Shown one piece after another: positions 61,017-64,000 of a stretch of 64,000 bases of DNA (position 1 is its first letter; every line of letters starts with the position of its first letter). A program made the translations under genes and the position numbers. The DNA lies in contig JAHJNL010000067.1 in NCBI GenBank assembly GCA_018820855.1, forward strand, positions 1-64,000, written 5' to 3'. The stretch is from Pseudomonadota bacterium. GTDB taxonomy: Bacteria > Desulfobacterota > Desulfobulbia > Desulfobulbales > Desulfocapsaceae. The notes beneath the pieces are model-generated. The model was not told the DNA's origin. It ran no database searches and saw nothing but the letters and a program-made list of their open reading frames with translations.

Positions 61017-62227
61017 TGTCTTCTTCCTGTGTTCCAACTGTAAGGGCAAAGGTTCTTCTCCTTGCAATCCTTTTCTGTCTGCTGTTCCCCCAATCCCTCC
61101 TGGCCATTGATTTATCCGGCGATAACATACAGTTGCACGGATTTCTAACTCAAGGATACCTGGAGAGCAAAGAGAATAATTTTCTCGGAGATACCAAGGA
61201 TGGCACCTTTCGTCTCACTGAAATAGGTCTTAATATCAATGCCCACCTTACAGAGAAGTTTCGGTTAGGCGGGCAGGCCCTGTATTGTCAGTTACCGGCA
61301 GGAAACAAGGGCAAGGTCCGCGCCGACTGGCTGGTGGCGGAGTATCATTTTGCCGACCCCTTTGGGGTGCGGCTGGGCAAGGTGAAGATGCCCATGGGCC
61401 TCTATAATATGGAACGTGATTCTGACTTCCTGCGCCCTCTCATCTTTCTCCCTCAATCCATTTATGACGAGACCCGTCGTGATTCCTGGCAGGCCCACTG
61501 GGGTGGCGAGATTTACGGCAATCTGCTCCTGAGTCACTGGGGGGACATCGACTACCAGCTCTTTGGCGGGCGCATTCAGTATGATGATGACTCCCTGGCT
61601 ACCCTTGCTGCCAGCGAAATTGTCAATCGTTACAACCAGCAGAATTCACTGCATCTCAGTACAGAAGATCTGAGTCGACAGAATAATTATGTGTACGGTG
61701 CCGCACTGTTTTTTAATCCCGCCCTTAAAGGATTACGCAGTGCTTTGACCTTTCTGGCCTTAGATGACGAATCATGGCTCCACGAAAACCAGGTGAGCAG
61801 CCTGCATGTACGAAGTAAACTGGTCGCCTCTCTGGAATACTCCTGGCAACAGTTTAGCATGACAACCGAATACAGCGAAACCGACCGCCGACAGGAGCAG
61901 TTCAACGTCACAACATTGGATGGTCCTTCCCAGTCCTGGTATCTGCTCCTCAGTTACTCCCCCATTGAGGCCTTGACCTTTTCCCTGCTCTATGACGAGT
62001 ATTACCGACTCAAAAACAATCGCCATGAACCGGTAGGTCCCAACAACCTCTACCCCTGGCGTAAGGATCTGGCCGCCTCTCTGCGTTACGATATTACTGA
62101 AAACTGGACAGCTAAGGCCGAGTGGCATGCCATAGACGGCACGGCCTTCTACATGGGATACTTCAATCCGCATGGCGCTGAGCGTTACTGGCAGTATGGC
62201 GCCCTGAAACTCTCCTTTAATTTTTGA
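61016..62227 (+). CDS. Outer-membrane porin-like beta-barrel protein
   Basis: Signal peptide 1-30 (VLLLAILFCLLFPQSLLA). The mature 370 residues alternate in the way of an antiparallel beta-barrel (IQLHGFLTQGYLES, LTEIGLNINAHLTEKFRLGG, FGVRLGKVKMPMGLYN) and end in Phe (LKLSFNF), the outer-membrane assembly signal. It resembles the phosphate-selective or DUF-type porins seen in many proteobacteria. Translational overlap with the regulator gene puts it in the regulatory operon, suggesting that the system controls uptake of its own signal molecule. Confidence 0.82.
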   Translation: MSSSCVPTVRAKVLLLAILFCLLFPQSLLAIDLSGDNIQLHGFLTQGYLESKENNFLGDTKDGTFRLTEIGLNINAHLTEKFRLGGQALYCQLPAGNKGKVRADWLVAEYHFADPFGVRLGKVKMPMGLYNMERDSDFLRPLIFLPQSIYDETRRDSWQAHWGGEIYGNLLLSHWGDIDYQLFGGRIQYDDDSLATLAASEIVNRYNQQNSLHLSTEDLSRQNNYVYGAALFFNPALKGLRSALTFLALDDESWLHENQVSSLHVRSKLVASLEYSWQQFSMTTEYSETDRRQEQFNVTTLDGPSQSWYLLLSYSPIEALTFSLLYDEYYRLKNNRHEPVGPNNLYPWRKDLAASLRYDITENWTAKAEWHAIDGTAFYMGYFNPHGAERYWQYGALKLSFNF

Positions 62228-62235
62228 CCATAGCG

Positions 62236-62676
62236 ATGAAATTAAAAAGGAGGATAGGCGGCCTTGTCCTGACATTATTGCTTGTTGCTGCAGGAGCAGG
62301 AGGTACAGAGCAGCAAAGTGATTTTGTGATGGTAATCAATGTTCATAATGAGGTGACCTCCATCAGCAGCAAAGATGCAGAACTCATCTTTCTGAGTAAA
62401 AAACGAAGCTGGCCTGATGGCAAAAACATAAGCGTGGTCATTAACGAAAATCAGAAAATAGCTGACTCTTTCAGCCACACTATCCTGAAAAGATCACCAC
62501 ACCAGTTTTTGGTCTTCCGGAAGAAGATGTTATTTCGCGGTCAGGGGATGCCGCCCCCCACGCTCAAGACAGACAAAGCTGTTATCGAATTTGTTGCCGG
62601 TCACGTGGGTGGTATCAGTTATGTGAGTCCAGATGCCGTGACGCCGGCAGTGAAGGTTATCCCAATTACGAAGTAA
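62236..62676 (+). CDS. Small exported PBP-like protein, 146 aa
   Basis: I start at ATG 62236; an in-frame TTG at 62224 overlaps the porin end. Signal peptide (GLVLTLLLVAAGAGG). The mature ~120 residues look like half of a phosphate-type binding domain (VMVINVHNEVTSISSKDAEL, IFLSKKRSWPDG, VEFVAGHVGGISYVSPDAV), as in short PstS-like proteins found beside sensor genes. It is likely a periplasmic ligand carrier for the adjacent sensor, since no ABC transporter is present. Confidence 0.75.
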   Translation: MKLKRRIGGLVLTLLLVAAGAGGTEQQSDFVMVINVHNEVTSISSKDAELIFLSKKRSWPDGKNISVVINENQKIADSFSHTILKRSPHQFLVFRKKMLFRGQGMPPPTLKTDKAVIEFVAGHVGGISYVSPDAVTPAVKVIPITK

Positions 62677-62685
62677 GGTCCTGGC

Positions 62686-64000
62686 ATGAATATCCTCGGC
62701 AACATTCGCAGCAAAATATGGGCCTGTGGCAGCGTGGCCCTCCTGAGTTATCTTGCTGCCACTCTGGCTACCACCTGGGTGAATAACGAGACAAAAATAT
62801 CCATCACCCACGTGCAACAAATCGACCTGCCTCTCTCTTCTAAAGGAATTCTTGTTCACAGTCTCTTTAGCACTCAAAGTGAAGAATACGAAAACGGCCT
62901 GCTCACCGGTGAGCAGGGAGAGATTACCCAGGCCAATATGCTCGATACCCAGATATCTCCCCTGCTGGATGAACTGGTGCGGCTGGTCAATGCCAACCAT
63001 AGTAATCTCTACCCCCTTATCCTTTCCTTGCGGGATGATTACAGTAATTATTTTGTCATGGCCTCTCAGTACTATATGGAGGCGATTCAGAAGGGTGACA
63101 TCTTTGCCTCCCGCAATGAGGTCCATCAACTTGGAAAACTGCAGGCCAGCCTTGATGACGATTTCCAACAAATTACCGATATGCTGCAGAAGATGATCGT
63201 CGCCGATCTTGAGAAAAACAACCAGCGTATTGATCTTTATACCCGCTTGCTCCACATCTTTTTCATTCTATTTCTCATCATTACTATCGCAGTGCTTCAT
63301 TGGCTCGCTAATAAGGAAATCATTGCCCCTCTGGAGAATATCAAAACAATGATTGATGATTTCAGTCGCGGCAAAACTATTGAAAGACCTCAGAGTATTT
63401 CCAGAGGAGATGAAATTCAAGAGCTGGCAAACTCTTTCTGGCAAATGACTCGCGAGCTTCAGCTCATAACCGTCTCTCGGGATTATGTGGACAATATCAT
63501 CAACAACATGTCGGATTCGCTTATCATTTTAAACCCTGACCTGACCATCCAGACCGCCAACCATGCAACGACAAGCCTCCTGCATTTCTCGAAAAAGGAA
63601 TTGGAAGGATATTCCTTTCGGAATATTTTCAGCCATCACGAGAAAACCATTATCGATTCTCTTTTTCATGGGTTTCTGGAAGGCAAGGCCGTTGCCAATC
63701 TTGAAGCCCTTTATATTGGCTGTGACGAGCAGCCAATTCCGGTGCTTTTTTCGGCCAGTGCCCTCTACCTTCCCGACGGCACCCTGCAGGGCATTTCCTG
63801 TATGGCCCGTGACATCAGCGAACTTAAAGAGCAACGAGATGAGCTGGAATTTCTGGCCAATTTTGACAAACTCACCGGCCTGCCCAACCGCAATCTCTTT
63901 TTTGACCGTCTGACCTTGACCATAAATGAGGCCAGACGGTATGGTCATCTCTTTGCCCTCTTCTATCTTGATCTCGACAATTTCAAACCGCTCAATGACA
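62686..64000 (+). CDS. HAMP-PAS-GGDEF sensor protein (partial)
   Basis: ATG at 62686, 9 bp after the binding-protein stop. N-terminal membrane helix (ACGSVALLSYLAATLATTWV), a ~170-residue helical periplasmic region, a second helix (LLHIFFILFLIITIAVLHWL), HAMP, a PAS domain (NMSDSLIILNPDLTIQTANH) and the start of GGDEF (FDKLTGLPNRNLFFDRL). The window ends inside GGDEF before the active site, so an EAL domain may follow. It would couple a periplasmic signal, perhaps through the small binding protein, to cyclic di-GMP. Confidence 0.88.
   Translation, partial: MNILGNIRSKIWACGSVALLSYLAATLATTWVNNETKISITHVQQIDLPLSSKGILVHSLFSTQSEEYENGLLTGEQGEITQANMLDTQISPLLDELVRLVNANHSNLYPLILSLRDDYSNYFVMASQYYMEAIQKGDIFASRNEVHQLGKLQASLDDDFQQITDMLQKMIVADLEKNNQRIDLYTRLLHIFFILFLIITIAVLHWLANKEIIAPLENIKTMIDDFSRGKTIERPQSISRGDEIQELANSFWQMTRELQLITVSRDYVDNIINNMSDSLIILNPDLTIQTANHATTSLLHFSKKELEGYSFRNIFSHHEKTIIDSLFHGFLEGKAVANLEALYIGCDEQPIPVLFSASALYLPDGTLQGISCMARDISELKEQRDELEFLANFDKLTGLPNRNLFFDRLTLTINEARRYGHLFALFYLDLDNFKPLND

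Overview
The window reads like a chromosome segment of an anaerobic, sulfur-metabolising Desulfobacterota bacterium, most plausibly Desulfobulbales (Desulfocapsa/Desulfotalea-like). That placement is inferred from gene content: a tungsten-type aldehyde:ferredoxin oxidoreductase with its own four-cluster ferredoxin, a 12-haem membrane-anchored cytochrome c, a PsrA/PhsA-like molybdopterin enzyme next to a TauE/SafE exporter, an Fe-dependent alcohol dehydrogenase, and very dense two-component and cyclic-di-GMP signalling. No rRNA, tRNA, CRISPR array or phage was seen.

Layout. 1-10 kb: a diguanylate cyclase cut by the window edge, small exported and hypothetical proteins, a membrane TPR protein paired with an AAA+ ATPase, a FIST sensor paired with a soluble histidine kinase, then two small genes (GNAT acetyltransferase, fungal-type cytosine deaminase), each preceded by the same 44-bp repeat, and a REC-kinase hybrid. 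10-16 kb: a lipoprotein behind a sigma-54-like promoter and a dyad, an arylsulfatase, a PafA-like phosphatase and a small exported protein. 16-24 kb: ferredoxin/AOR pair, a large exported protein, a LysM-RlpA protein behind another sigma-54-like promoter, and two DUF4388-like regulators. 24-31.6 kb: a six-gene minus-strand signalling locus (REC-GGDEF, exported helical protein, histidine kinase, zinc-ribbon/HAMP sensor, two PhnD-like binding proteins) without transporter genes. 31.8-37.6 kb: 12-haem cytochrome and NAD synthetase, a GAF-GAF-PAS-HisKA protein lacking an ATPase domain, and a decayed membrane-protein gene. 38.3-46.1 kb: a plus-strand sulfur locus comprising an HQLAH membrane protein, histidine kinase, response regulator, SafE-type exporter, YidC/EMC3-like membrane protein, molybdopterin oxidoreductase and four-cluster ferredoxin subunit. 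46.4-48.9 kb: an Fe-ADH operon with a FIST-like protein. 49.2-52.2 kb: a deleted IS5-family element, an M20 peptidase and an IS3-family remnant. 52.3-55 kb: a cyclic-di-GMP-I riboswitch leading an exported Hcp-like protein and a thrombospondin-3/MopE-type calcium-binding protein. 55.2-57.7 kb: a PEP-synthase-like phosphotransferase with an unfamiliar C-terminus. 57.9-64 kb: histidine kinase, NtrC-type regulator, porin, small binding protein and HAMP-PAS-GGDEF sensor, cut by the window end.

How it fits together. Three diguanylate cyclases and one c-di-GMP riboswitch suggest a local c-di-GMP theme ending in secreted surface proteins. Several binding proteins sit beside kinases rather than permeases, so they look sensory. 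In the sulfur locus the catalytic subunit has no twin-arginine leader, so it is predicted to act in the cytoplasm, and the exporter next to it could remove an oxyanion product. The most interesting items are the riboswitch-Hcp-MopE unit, the sulfur locus without an NrfD-type subunit, the decayed sensor module opposite its intact paralogue, the cassette-like repeats, and the PEP-synthase-like enzyme with an unassigned C-terminal domain. Functions are assigned by reading motifs; no database search was run.
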